A stretch of DNA of 64,000 nucleotides from Lentzea alba (GCF_011067745.1 NZ_JAAMPJ010000011.1:1-64000), one strand, 5' to 3'. Shown: positions 53,301 to 61,025, numbered from the stretch's first letter. Notes: generated by a model not told the origin, from the letters alone. Numbers and translations are program-made.

Positions 53301-53643
53301 CGAGCGCTTCCTCGATCGGGACGACCCGTTCCACCGGCTCCGGTTTGCGTTCGCCGGGCTTGCGTTCGGGTTCGGGCTTGTCCGTGCGCACGCTCTGCTG
53401 CACGTAGACCTTGGTGAGCTCGGGCTGCTTCACGCCCAGCAGCCGGTAGGGGAGAGCTTCGGCCGCGTCGCGCTGCACGTGCAGGAGGTCTTCGAGTTCC
53501 GCGGTGAGGCTCGGCCGGTCCTGCCACGAGGTCAGCGGCGGGTGCGGGACCGCGTCGCCGTGCAGGTGCAGCTCGTGCGCCTGGAACACGTGACCGTGCA
53601 CGATGCTCTGGCTGACCGTGCTTCGGCTGACCTCGTCGGGCAT
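50329..53643 (-). CDS. NACHT NTPase with HEAT-like C-terminal repeats
   Basis: 1104 aa. The N-terminal SQSIVHGHVFQAHELHLHGD is a variant of a short beta motif (x-G-x-V-x-Q-A) frequent at the start of actinobacterial NACHT proteins. The NACHT domain has Walker A GDPGAGKST (about 122-130), Walker B LVFVDGLDEI and sensor-like LVITTRPL. A winged helix region follows. Residues about 520-1104 are HEAT/armadillo-like helical repeats. No effector enzyme domain is fused, so it must signal to a partner; the adjacent CHAT/S8 cassette is a candidate. ATG 53643 sits in the same CATG as a possible start of the plus-strand neighbour. Stop codons of this gene and CHAT abut (TGATCA). Confidence 0.88.
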   Translation of the reverse strand: MPDEVSRSTVSQSIVHGHVFQAHELHLHGDAVPHPPLTSWQDRPSLTAELEDLLHVQRDAAEALPYRLLGVKQPELTKVYVQQSVRTDKPEPERKPGERKPEPVERVVPIEEALATGKHLLITGDPGAGKSTLGQMYVRLLASEWLDPSSNPPLPEPVLPLRIPAKALAEELSWSELLANAVRDRRLNAPLKPEVFAKRALGARWLVFVDGLDEIAEPERRERVIDAIASRIRRGSDHRLVITTRPLPPDELRKVHGPQVELYTIQPFGPVELQAFAAGWFRAQDPTRAIARTEEFVRQVHDGRLRELVSNPLLATIAAIANTLEPQRKLPHNRVDLYERFMSYLLEDTASGRDTLADLRHSLHHNPTRLKQVENLHANRRSLIEHMAHQRLESERPLLDIAVEWSECRRGDVLTVLAGTGLFVQFDEGLRFLHHSFAEFLAARHRAAQIPADFPDLDDWVDQGMQPARETSVLFTFALWGREPGNDLNLVFRRLTSGGPDHVLLAGKLLAEEVALDEELAKHVVNRLVSLVLSIGSYDAPWEPAREIGRVLAGLAGEPTGQLTKSLHTLRDKPQLPPATRICCAIALGHLGFPDESAHWLQEFADLHDPLALRAIVNGLSEILPTGTELAENILLRAEHESYVIVMAAVQILLTELERQEPAARLLRGLVARLRADTTISPNSPHVPQPHGNPDEEPPGWGVLAEQAVRAGCVEEAVWAAERVLALPDADLDDFAKAVEALIASGGDAAVLTVAERAKSGSLKQVLTTGVALQVADPELAVKLTRRVATNPAVDDRDFVEACQALAAADPVLVTELVEKRATLDSDDIVMIAAELAEVGVDVDHLVRLALARRTGDKWEFARTARQALSLGEFSEEVYTAAVAGPPSHWAEAAPLMHRDRAVDLVERMLGTPVDVEVLATCLGHLVSKEVPEVAERLLEVVLEHVDQCDTAAARALVPVLHRIGRTDEAIEVARRAFLRSFGSLFVEECAETLLKVGGVEVGAFIAKQVLAANVSVWRRLAVAQQLAEQGLLRQATDLWMDVVRRHGDMTAQGIEAASKLVRCLHGGHAITAVRTGLAEDRLTVTARANLKALEAWLVAIEAG

Positions 53644-53674
53644 GAGGAACGTTCTACCGGAAAGGTGTGTGCCC

Positions 53675-54604
53675 GTGATCGGTTTGCTGTTGTTGTGGGC
53701 GACGCGCCTGCTGGTGGCCGCCGTGTTCGGCTGGGCGGGCGTGACGAAGCTGCTGGACCTCCCCCGGACACGCCGGGCGGTGGGCGAGTTCGGCGTGCCG
53801 GACCGGTGGGTGCGCGCCGTCGCGATGGCGTTGCCGGTGGTCGAGCTGGGCGTGGCGGCCGGCGTGCTGCTGCCGTGGACCGTCGTGGCGGCCGGGGTGG
53901 TGGCGCTGGGGCTGCTGGCGGTGTTCTCCGCGATGGTGGCGTGGTTGCTGTGGAGGGGAAAGCGGCCTGCCTGTGCCTGTTTCGGGGCCGGTTCCGGGGT
54001 GATCAGCGGAATCACGTTGGCGCGCAACGGGTTGCTGGGCGCTCTCGTGCTGGTCGCGACGGTGGGGGCGAACGACGCGTTGCCCGTCGAGTACGCGGTC
54101 GGCACTGCGGTGGCTGTGGCACTGGGGACCGTGCAGCTGTGGCAGGGGCTTTCGCTGCGGCGGTTGCGCCGGCCCGTCGATCACGGTGACGGTTTGCCGA
54201 TCGGGGTGCCCGCGCCGTCGATCGACCTGCGGTACGCGGCGGGTGGGCGCGGCAGCCTCGCGTCGGCGCTGTCGGCGGGACTGCCGGTGGTGCTGTTGTT
54301 CGTGCATCCGGGATGCAGCCCGTGTTCGCGGATCGTCGCCGAGTTGCCGCGGTGGCGTACGCGGTTGAGCGGCAAGGCGACCATTCTGCTGATCGGCCGG
54401 GGCGCTGCGGAGAGCCTCGCGGCGTTGGACGGTGAGATCCTCGTGCAGCACGGGACGGAGGTCGCCGAGGGATACCTCGTGCGCGGCACGCCGGCTGCGG
54501 TGCTCGTCGACGCGCGGGGGCGGATCGCTGCACCGCTCGCGGTGGGCACTTATGCCATCCGTGAACTGCTTGAGGCCACCGGTCCTGACGCCGTCAGGCG
54601 GTGA
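53675..54604 (+). CDS. MauE/DoxX-type membrane protein fused to a thioredoxin-like domain
   Basis: 309 aa from GTG 53675, with GGAAAGG seven bases ahead; ATG 53642 in the same frame lacks such a site and overlaps the NACHT start codon. Residues 1-150 contain four membrane helices of the MauE family (LLVAAVFGWAGVTKLLDLPR at the start, ACACFG in the loop). The C-terminal half is a thioredoxin-like domain with redox motif CSPC (about 214-217; FVHPGCSPCSRI) and the cis-Pro region RGTPAAVLVD. Such fusions supply or relay disulfide/thiol chemistry across the membrane. The specific client is unknown. It is convergent with the next gene, overlapping by 11 bases. Confidence 0.85.
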   Translation: MIGLLLLWATRLLVAAVFGWAGVTKLLDLPRTRRAVGEFGVPDRWVRAVAMALPVVELGVAAGVLLPWTVVAAGVVALGLLAVFSAMVAWLLWRGKRPACACFGAGSGVISGITLARNGLLGALVLVATVGANDALPVEYAVGTAVAVALGTVQLWQGLSLRRLRRPVDHGDGLPIGVPAPSIDLRYAAGGRGSLASALSAGLPVVLLFVHPGCSPCSRIVAELPRWRTRLSGKATILLIGRGAAESLAALDGEILVQHGTEVAEGYLVRGTPAAVLVDARGRIAAPLAVGTYAIRELLEATGPDAVRR

Positions 54605-55499
54605 TGTGCCGTATGACCGCGGCAAGGGACCGCTCACGTGGTTGAACGGTGTCCACCGAGAGCGCCTCCCGTCCCCAGGAGGGAAAACTCGCCAGTCGCT
54701 GCTGCACATCGGACCAGTCACTGGCGTCATGCCAGCCGGGGATTCCGCGGCTGCGACCTTCGAGCCTGGCACGGTGGACTGGCGGGTCGGAGCACTGGCA
54801 CACGACCGCACGGAACTCCGCACCGGCCCGGCGGGCCAGGCTGCGCCAGCGTTCCCTGGTCGCGACCCGTTCGGTGGGGTGATCGAGGATGACGGACCGT
54901 CCGGCGGTCAGTTGCCGGAGAGCGAGCGTGGTCAGCACCTCTTCGGCAATCTCCAGCGGGGCCTCGAAATAGCGACCGCCGAACGGGGTCAGCGCGCCGA
55001 GCAGCCAGTCGGTGGCGAAGACCGGGATTCCCAGCTCGGCGCCCGCGGCGTCGGCCAGGGTGCTCTTTCCGCTGCCGGGCAACCCGGAGAACACGACCAG
55101 CCGGGCATCCGTGGCGACGGAAGGCAGATCGTGGTCGGTGAAATCGGCCGGCAATCTCGGTGTCAGGTCGGTCGGCACCAGTCCGGCAACCCACGTGGAG
55201 GCGATTCGATGCGGCCGTGCGGCCTCGACGACGCAGGTGACGACGTCGACGATGCCGTCTTGGCGCAGGATCCGCGCCCGCGCGGTGGTCTCGTCGACGT
55301 CGAGACCGACCACGACGACCGGCGCGTAGTCGGCAGCTCGACCGCGGGTGACCTCGACGTACCTCTCGGGCGTGACGACGGCGGTGAACGCGGCCGCGAG
55401 CACGTCGGACGCGTCCGCTCCCCAGCCGGGTTTCCCGTCCAGGCCGTCGAGAATCCATTCCAGCCGCGCCAGGGCAGGACTGGCTGCGAAACGGTGCAC
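54594..55499 (-). CDS. P-loop kinase (zeta-toxin/AAA_33-like) with Cpe/LpqF-like N-terminal domain
   Basis: 301 aa. The C-terminal half is a small-molecule or peptidoglycan-precursor kinase type P-loop protein: GLPGSGKST at 139-147, then PVFATDWLLGAL, SVILDHPTERVATRERW and CSDPPVHRARLEGR (lid with Arg). The N-terminal half (1-110) contains LEWILDGLDGKPGWGADA and ARILRQDGIVDVVTCVVEAA, resembling the SnoaL-like domain at the front of Cpe/LpqF (clavulanate ORF12) proteins. That pairing is unusual. GTG 55499 is the start. No antitoxin gene is adjacent, arguing against a zeta toxin. Substrate unknown. Confidence 0.75.
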   Translation of the reverse strand: MHRFAASPALARLEWILDGLDGKPGWGADASDVLAAAFTAVVTPERYVEVTRGRAADYAPVVVVGLDVDETTARARILRQDGIVDVVTCVVEAARPHRIASTWVAGLVPTDLTPRLPADFTDHDLPSVATDARLVVFSGLPGSGKSTLADAAGAELGIPVFATDWLLGALTPFGGRYFEAPLEIAEEVLTTLALRQLTAGRSVILDHPTERVATRERWRSLARRAGAEFRAVVCQCSDPPVHRARLEGRSRGIPGWHDASDWSDVQQRLASFPSWGREALSVDTVQPRERSLAAVIRHITA

Positions 55500-55619
55500 T
55501 GTTCCCCCAGGCGAAGTGGTCGAGCCAGCCTAGCGAGCCTGCCAGGAGACAGGCCGGACGTTCGCCCACGACTGAAAGAGGCATACCGGAACGTCGTCGT
55601 TTCGCATAGGTTGCACGCC

Positions 55620-57155
55620 ATGACAACGAGGTCGTGGTGGGGCTGGGGCACCGTCGAGGACGCCGTCACCCCTGATGAACGCCGTGCGCTGGTCGACCGG
55701 GTCCGGGCGGTGCTGCCGGACGCGGACCTGACGTTCCACTCGCCACCGGACCCTGCGTCGCTCGACGTGCCGTCGTCGCGGATCCAGCCGCCGAGCGATC
55801 TCTACTCCACCGACGCGGTAGACCGGCTCGGGCACGCCCGTGGGCAGGCCTATCGCGACGTCACGCGCAACCTCGCCGGGGACGTCGGGCCGTTGCCGGA
55901 CGCCGTTGCTCGTCCGCGCACCGAACAGGACGTCGTCGACGTGCTGGACTGGTGCGGGTCGAACGACGTTGCGGTGATTCCGTTCGGCGGCGGCACTTCC
56001 GTCGTGGGCGGGGTCGAGCCGCGTGACCTCGATCGGGTTGTGACGCTGGATCTTTCAGCGCTGGATCAGGTGCTGGAGGTGGACCGGACCAGCCGGGCCG
56101 CGCGGATTCAGGCCGGCGTGTTCGGGCCGTCGCTGGAGGCTCAGCTCAAGCCGCACGACCTGACGCTGCGGCACTTCCCGCAGTCGTTCGAGTTCTCGAC
56201 GCTCGGCGGCTGGCTCGCGACCCGGGCCGGCGGCCACTACGCCACGCTCTACACGCACGTCGACGACCTGACCGAGTCGCTCAGGGTCGTGACGCCGCAA
56301 GGGATCAGCGAGTCGAGGCGATTGCCGGGATCGGGCGCGGGACCGTCGCCGGACCGGCTTTTTCTCGGCTCCGAAGGCACTTTGGGCGTGATCACCGAGG
56401 CGTGGATGCGGTTGCAGGCGCCGCCGCTGTACCGCGCCGGGGCCTCGGTGCGGTTCGTTTCCTGGGAACGGGCGGTCGAGGCGACGCGGTTGATCGCGCA
56501 GTCCGGGTTGTACCCGGCGAACTGCCGTCTGCTGGACCCCGCGGAGGCGTTCCTCAACGCCGGGTCGGCGCAGGCCGTGCTGGTGCTGGCGTTCGAGTCC
56601 GCTGATCATCCGGTCGACGGGAAGCTCGCCCGTGCGTTGGAGCTCTGCGGTGACGGCGAGGTCGTGGAAGGCGCGGCGCAGCAGTGGCGGAAGTCGTTCC
56701 TGCGCATGCCTTACCAGCGGGACGCGATGGCGCAGCACGCGATGATCACCGAGACGTTCGAGACGGCCTGCACCTGGGACAGGTTCTTCGAGCTGCACGC
56801 GTCCGTTGTGGAGGCTGCGACCACGGCGCTGCGCGAGGTGTGCGGCATCGGTGTCGTCACGTGCCGCTTCACCCACGTCTACCCGGACGGCCCCGCGCCC
56901 TACTACGGCATCTACGCGCCGGGCCGGTGGGGCAGCCTCACCGCGCAGTGGGACGAGATCAAGGCGGCGGTGTCCGAGGCGCTGGTGGGTGCGGACGGCA
57001 CCATCACCCACCACCACGCCGTCGGCCGCGACCACATGCCCTGGTACACGCATCAACGTCCGGACGTGTTCGGGGCGGCGTTGTCCGGCGCCAAGGCCGC
57101 CCTGGACCCTCAGGGCCTGCTCAACCCGGGCGTTCTCACCACACGATCGACCTGA
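55620..57155 (+). CDS. FAD-linked oxidase, alkyldihydroxyacetonephosphate synthase-like
   Basis: 511 aa. The N-terminal MTTRSWWGWGTVEDA is typical of bacterial AGPS-like flavoproteins. The FAD-binding type 4 domain has VIPFGGGTSVVGGVEP (about 120-135), TLGGWLATRAGGHYATLYTH and FLGSEGTLGVI. The C-terminal cap includes CRFTHVYPDGPAPYYGIYAP and HHHAVGRDHMPWY, with the His cluster used in catalysis. In eukaryotes AGPS swaps acyl for alkyl chains in ether-lipid synthesis; bacterial homologues are often generic FAD-linked oxidases, so the reaction is uncertain. ATG 55620; the upstream in-frame extension lies opposite the kinase gene. Confidence 0.88.
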   Translation: MTTRSWWGWGTVEDAVTPDERRALVDRVRAVLPDADLTFHSPPDPASLDVPSSRIQPPSDLYSTDAVDRLGHARGQAYRDVTRNLAGDVGPLPDAVARPRTEQDVVDVLDWCGSNDVAVIPFGGGTSVVGGVEPRDLDRVVTLDLSALDQVLEVDRTSRAARIQAGVFGPSLEAQLKPHDLTLRHFPQSFEFSTLGGWLATRAGGHYATLYTHVDDLTESLRVVTPQGISESRRLPGSGAGPSPDRLFLGSEGTLGVITEAWMRLQAPPLYRAGASVRFVSWERAVEATRLIAQSGLYPANCRLLDPAEAFLNAGSAQAVLVLAFESADHPVDGKLARALELCGDGEVVEGAAQQWRKSFLRMPYQRDAMAQHAMITETFETACTWDRFFELHASVVEAATTALREVCGIGVVTCRFTHVYPDGPAPYYGIYAPGRWGSLTAQWDEIKAAVSEALVGADGTITHHHAVGRDHMPWYTHQRPDVFGAALSGAKAALDPQGLLNPGVLTTRST

Positions 57156-57411
57156 GGATCAGCGCCGCGATGAACACCACCGTGAACGCCAGGTCCAGCC
57201 CGAACCCGCCGAACCGCAGCGGCGGCAACACCTTCCGCACCGGCGCGAGCACCGGTTCGGTGATGCCGTGCGTCACCTGGCGCACCTTCCACACCCAGTC
57301 ACCCCGTGCCTGCAGGGTGACGGCCCAGTCCACGATCATCCGGCCGATCATCACGATGATGAACAGCGTCAAGAGCCACCCGAGCACGAAGCCGACAACG
57401 CCGAACAACAT
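57136..57411 (-). CDS. YggT family membrane protein
   Basis: 91 aa with two membrane helices (about 5-27 and 70-88). The YggT signature VRQVTHGITEPVLAPVRKVL ends with PP before the second helix. In many actinobacteria yggT sits in the divisome cluster beside sepF, with roles in envelope maintenance; this copy stands apart. The 3' end overlaps the end of the convergent FAD-oxidase gene by 20 bases. Confidence 0.85.
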   Translation of the reverse strand: MLFGVVGFVLGWLLTLFIIVMIGRMIVDWAVTLQARGDWVWKVRQVTHGITEPVLAPVRKVLPPLRFGGFGLDLAFTVVFIAALILRSIVW

Positions 57412-57492
57412 GGCCTCCTAATGTCCTGTACGTCCATGAAGCCACATGAAACTGAGAGGCGCCTGTCAACTCGCTGAGACAGTATTGAAAGC

Positions 57493-57822
57493 GTGGCGTA
57501 CGACGAAGGCCTGGCCCACCGCCTGGGCGACGCGCTGGGACCGCTGCCGGGCATCGGCACCAAGAAGATGTTCGGCAGCCTGGTGTTCATGTGGAACGGA
57601 AACATGCTGGTGGGCGTGCTGGGCCCGGACCTGATCGCGCGCGTCGGCCCGGAGGCGCAGGCCGACGCGCTCGCTCAACCGGGCGCACGCGTCTTCGACT
57701 TCACCGGCCGGCCGATGAACGGCTGGGTGGTGGTCGACGGCGGCGCGGTGGCGGAGGACACGGCGCTGGAGGACTGGATCGCGCGGTGCCGCGAGTTCGT
57801 GGAAGCGCTGCCGCCGAAGTGA
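57493..57822 (+). CDS. TfoX N-terminal domain protein
   Basis: 109 aa. GIGTKKMFGSLVFMWNGNML is the TfoX-N core, followed by FDFTGRPMNGWVVVD and a C-terminal helix. It is a free-standing TfoX-N protein without the C-terminal DNA-related domain of Sxy/TfoX, so competence control should not be assumed. GTG 57493. A second, broken TfoX-like frame follows immediately with a GTGA overlap. Confidence 0.85.
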   Translation: MAYDEGLAHRLGDALGPLPGIGTKKMFGSLVFMWNGNMLVGVLGPDLIARVGPEAQADALAQPGARVFDFTGRPMNGWVVVDGGAVAEDTALEDWIARCREFVEALPPK

Positions 57823-57926
57823 CGCTCGTGGACCGCGTCCGGGCGGCGCTCGAGGGGTGGGGGAACGTCCGCGAGGTCGAGATGTTCGGTGGCCTGGTGT
57901 CGGAGGGAACGCCGAGAACGCCCTGA
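57819..57926 (+). pseudogene. Truncated TfoX-like remnant
   Basis: A 35-codon frame begins at GTG 57819, overlapping the preceding stop. Its product VDRVRAALEGWGNVREVEMF, followed by GG, matches the start of a TfoX-N domain, then ends after SEGTPRTP, where the family continues with beta strands. The rest of the domain is absent downstream. It looks like a tandem duplicate that has been deleted internally. Confidence 0.5.
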
Positions 57927-57956
57927 TGGACATCGAGTCGTTCGTCCCCGACGCGC

Positions 57957-59435
57957 TCAGAACCTCACCAACGGACCTCCCGTGAAGAACTCGTAGACGA
58001 AGTTCACGAAGAAGAACCCGAAGAACACCACGTTCAGCACCAGGATCACGTGGTGCCACCACCGCGGCCGAGCCGGGCGCGGCAGCCGGGAGTTCAGGTA
58101 CATCAACGCGAACGGGAACATCAGCGCGCCCAGGTTCGACATGTTCGCCGAGATCTGCACGAGCTCCACCGGCAGCGCCAGGTGCAGCGCGACGCCGATG
58201 ATCACCAGCACCAGCAGCATGAACGGGTAGTAGAACCGGCGCGGGTCGTCCTCGATCCGCTGGCGCAGCCGGGGCGAGACCGCGTGCGCGGCGTCGGTGA
58301 AGTTGCGCACGAGTGCCTCGAAGATGCCGAGTTGCGTGGAGAACAGCACCAGCACGCCCACCACCAGCATCAGGTAGAACATGCCCTGGCCGTACAGGAT
58401 GCCCAGCTGTTCCGCGGAGAAGGTCGGCACGTTCGCCGCGGTCGGTTGCTGCCCGGACACCGCGACGATGTGCGCCATCAGCACCGTCGGCAGCAGCATG
58501 CCGAGCATCGCGCCGACGAAGAACACCGCCCACTGGTCGATCAGCAGCAGCCGGTACCAGCGGCGCCACAGCGACGCGTTCGCCGGAGTGTCCACAAAGG
58601 TCACACCGACCGGGCGCAGCTCCTGCTTCCCGCCGCGCAGGCCGGAGAGGAACCCCACGCGGTGGCCCATGCCGTAACCCTTGTCGCGGTAGTGGCTCAT
58701 CGCGTACCAGTTCAGACCGGACGCCAGCGCCGTGAACCCGGCCAGGCCGCCTAGTTGCGTCGCGGTGATGCCGGACGGCGGTGCGGCTGGGGTGACCAGG
58801 CCGCGCAGGCCCTCCGACCACACCGACCACGGCACGATCGCGAGCGTCACCACGATCAGGATCAGCAGCAGCGTGCCGACGAGCACCCAGTTCGTGAGCT
58901 CCAGGGCCCGCGACACCTTGCGGGCGCCCGCGGTGATCAGGAAGACGACGACGAGCAGGCCGATGGCGAGCAGCCGCACGTACTCGATCTCGTCCGGCCG
59001 GTAGCCGCGACCGGTGATCAGCGCGAAAAGTCCCTGTCCGGCGCCCGCCGCCCAGCCGCCGAAGATGAACGCGAAGTAGAAGACCAGCAGTGACACCGGC
59101 ACCCAGAACTTCCAGCCCGGCGGCACCCGGCCCCAGCCGACGACCGGGACCTCGCCGGTCGCCACGACGTAACGGGCGATCTCCACGTTGTAGAACGTCT
59201 GCAGCAACGCCGACACGGTGATCACCCAGCCGATGCCGACGAAACCGAACTTGCCGACGGCCTGCGGGCCGAGCAACCACTCGCCGCTGCCGATCGAGAT
59301 GCCGAGCGCGATCAGGCTCGGGCCGATGACGAACTGGACCACCTGCCGCGGACCCAGTTTCCGAACCTTGAAGACTTCCTCGGGTTCTGGCAGGTCAGCC
59401 ACGTCCAGCGGCGGCCTGCTCACTCCGATTTGCAT
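57957..59435 (-). CDS. Divergent Nramp-family transporter
   Basis: 492 aa with about 11-12 membrane helices. Overall similarity to Nramp metal transporters is visible, but helix 1 reads IGPSLIALGISIGSGEWLLG, where Mn/Fe transporters have DPGN. Helix 6 has ASGLNWYAMSHY in place of the MPH metal-binding motif. The metal-ligating Asp, Asn and Met are therefore missing, and transport of Mn or Fe cannot be assumed. ATG 59435; a GTG at 59444 would add three residues. It stands alone, between the TfoX genes (convergent) and a secreted protease gene. Confidence 0.82.
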   Translation of the reverse strand: MQIGVSRPPLDVADLPEPEEVFKVRKLGPRQVVQFVIGPSLIALGISIGSGEWLLGPQAVGKFGFVGIGWVITVSALLQTFYNVEIARYVVATGEVPVVGWGRVPPGWKFWVPVSLLVFYFAFIFGGWAAGAGQGLFALITGRGYRPDEIEYVRLLAIGLLVVVFLITAGARKVSRALELTNWVLVGTLLLILIVVTLAIVPWSVWSEGLRGLVTPAAPPSGITATQLGGLAGFTALASGLNWYAMSHYRDKGYGMGHRVGFLSGLRGGKQELRPVGVTFVDTPANASLWRRWYRLLLIDQWAVFFVGAMLGMLLPTVLMAHIVAVSGQQPTAANVPTFSAEQLGILYGQGMFYLMLVVGVLVLFSTQLGIFEALVRNFTDAAHAVSPRLRQRIEDDPRRFYYPFMLLVLVIIGVALHLALPVELVQISANMSNLGALMFPFALMYLNSRLPRPARPRWWHHVILVLNVVFFGFFFVNFVYEFFTGGPLVRF

Positions 59436-59453
59436 CGACGACACGGTCGACCT

Positions 59454-59467
59454 CCCGACACGTCGGG
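59454..59467. promoter_or_regulatory. Short inverted repeat between the S8 protease and transporter genes
   Basis: CCCGAC and GTCGGG face each other across AC, 19 bases before the transporter ATG and 59 bases past the protease stop. It could be an operator for the transporter or a weak terminator for the protease gene. Confidence 0.3.
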
Positions 59468-59525
59468 GAACGGAAGCTCCCACTCTCCCGACGTGCCGGG
59501 TGATCGGTCAACAGATCGGCAAACC

Positions 59526-61025
59526 TCAGCCGGCGGCGTTCACCGCGTCGTCCGCGAACACCCAGCCGTGCCCGATGGCGTCCGCGCCCCACGTCTCGAC
59601 CAGCGGAGCACCGTTCCGGTGCGTCACGGTCACCGAGCCGGGTGCCAACGGCGTCGCCGAGGCCTCCAGCCGGCGTTCCAGCTCACCCGGACCCCACGAC
59701 GCGGGATCGGTCAGCGTGCCGAACTGAGCGTCCGCATTGGACAGTCCGGGGTTCGCCTCGAGCATCAGCGCCACCACACCTGCCACCGCGGGGCCGGAGA
59801 AGCTGGTGCCGCTCATGAAGAGGTACTGGAACGGCGCGGCGGACGCGTTGTCCGGTGCGGCTTTCGACGCGCAGGTGCGGTTGTTCGTGGACGGCGTGGC
59901 CTGGCCGTCCTTGTACAGGTTCGCGCACGGGTACGGCAGCAGCAGGTATCGGCCCTCCGACACGACGTCCAGGTACTGGCCTGCCTTCTGCCGGGACGAG
60001 AAGCCCGTCACGTACACCTCGGACACGCCGGTCTCCGGCACGTCGTCGAGCCACCAGGTCTTGTCCGGGTAGTTGTTCCACTGCTGGGTCCAGCCGCCCG
60101 CGCCGACCGAGACGACCGGTTCGTACGCGGCCGGGAAGCCCATGCCCGTGTCACCCTCGTTGCCCGCGGACGCCACGAACACCACGCCCGCCTTGATCGC
60201 CGCGTCCAGCGAGGCCTTCTCGACCGCGTCGAGGCCCGGTCCACCGATCGACTCGTTGATCACGATCGGTTGCCGCGGGTTGGCCTTCTTCAACGAGGTC
60301 ACGTAGTCGACGGCGGCGTTGATGGCGCTGCCGAAGCAGCCGATGGGCTCGCACACCTTGATCGGGATGATCTTGGCCTCCGGCGCCACGCCGGGGATCC
60401 AGCGCGTGCCGGGGGAGCCCGTCGCGTAGCCGGTGCCCCAGCCGCCCTCGTTGAGGTCGTCGGCGAAGCGGTGGCCGGTGATGGTCGCGGCGACCGCCAT
60501 GCCGTGCGGGTCGCTGCCCGCGTCCCACTGCCCGGCGTTGGGGTTGCCCAGCACGCCGGCGAACGCGCGTGCCTTGTCCGTGAGGATGTCGCTCTCGACG
60601 AAGTAGTCGCGCCAGTTCGGGTAGAAGCCGGTGTCGAGCACCGCAACCCACACGCCCGCACCGGTCCGCGTCACGTTCTCCAGGTCCATCTGGTCGTGCC
60701 AGTAAGGCTCGTTCGGCAACGGTGCCGCCGCCGGATCGGAGACGGCCGCGAGCTTGCGGATCGGGTCGGGGCTCACCGATGTCACGAACGGCAGCGCGCG
60801 CACCGCGGCGAGCTTCGAGCTGGGGATCGCGGCGGCCGCGCCGCCGAAGTTCCGGTACGCCACGTGCACCTGGGCGCCGGCGGCGGCCAGCCGGTCGAGT
60901 TGGGCGGAGGTCAGCGGCGAAGCACTGCCGACGAGGTAGCCGGACGGGGCGGGGGCGGCGGACAGCGCCGGTGCCCCCGCGGCGAACAGCACCAGGGCAG
61001 CGGCAGCCGCGATGAGACGTCTCAT
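59526..61025 (-). CDS. Secreted S8 (subtilisin-type) serine peptidase
   Basis: 499 aa. The signal peptide (MRRLIAAAAALVLFAAGAPA, cleavage near residue 23) is followed by a short pro-region (about 25-105) and the peptidase domain. Catalytic residues are Asp131 (VAVLDTGF), His174 (DPHGMAVA) and Ser at about 408 (SGTSFSGPAVAG). FVASAGNEG carries the oxyanion Asn. The usual NMSLG segment is NESIGG here. A C-terminal stretch after about 430 has no recognised domain. ATG 61025. It is divergent from the M6 protease gene across 160 bases, so the two extracellular proteases may be co-regulated. Confidence 0.92.
   Translation of the reverse strand: MRRLIAAAAALVLFAAGAPALSAAPAPSGYLVGSASPLTSAQLDRLAAAGAQVHVAYRNFGGAAAAIPSSKLAAVRALPFVTSVSPDPIRKLAAVSDPAAAPLPNEPYWHDQMDLENVTRTGAGVWVAVLDTGFYPNWRDYFVESDILTDKARAFAGVLGNPNAGQWDAGSDPHGMAVAATITGHRFADDLNEGGWGTGYATGSPGTRWIPGVAPEAKIIPIKVCEPIGCFGSAINAAVDYVTSLKKANPRQPIVINESIGGPGLDAVEKASLDAAIKAGVVFVASAGNEGDTGMGFPAAYEPVVSVGAGGWTQQWNNYPDKTWWLDDVPETGVSEVYVTGFSSRQKAGQYLDVVSEGRYLLLPYPCANLYKDGQATPSTNNRTCASKAAPDNASAAPFQYLFMSGTSFSGPAVAGVVALMLEANPGLSNADAQFGTLTDPASWGPGELERRLEASATPLAPGSVTVTHRNGAPLVETWGADAIGHGWVFADDAVNAAG

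Noticed and set aside
54594-55499. Zeta toxin of a toxin-antitoxin pair.
   Set aside because: No epsilon-type antitoxin frame is adjacent, and the extra N-terminal domain is unlike zeta toxins.
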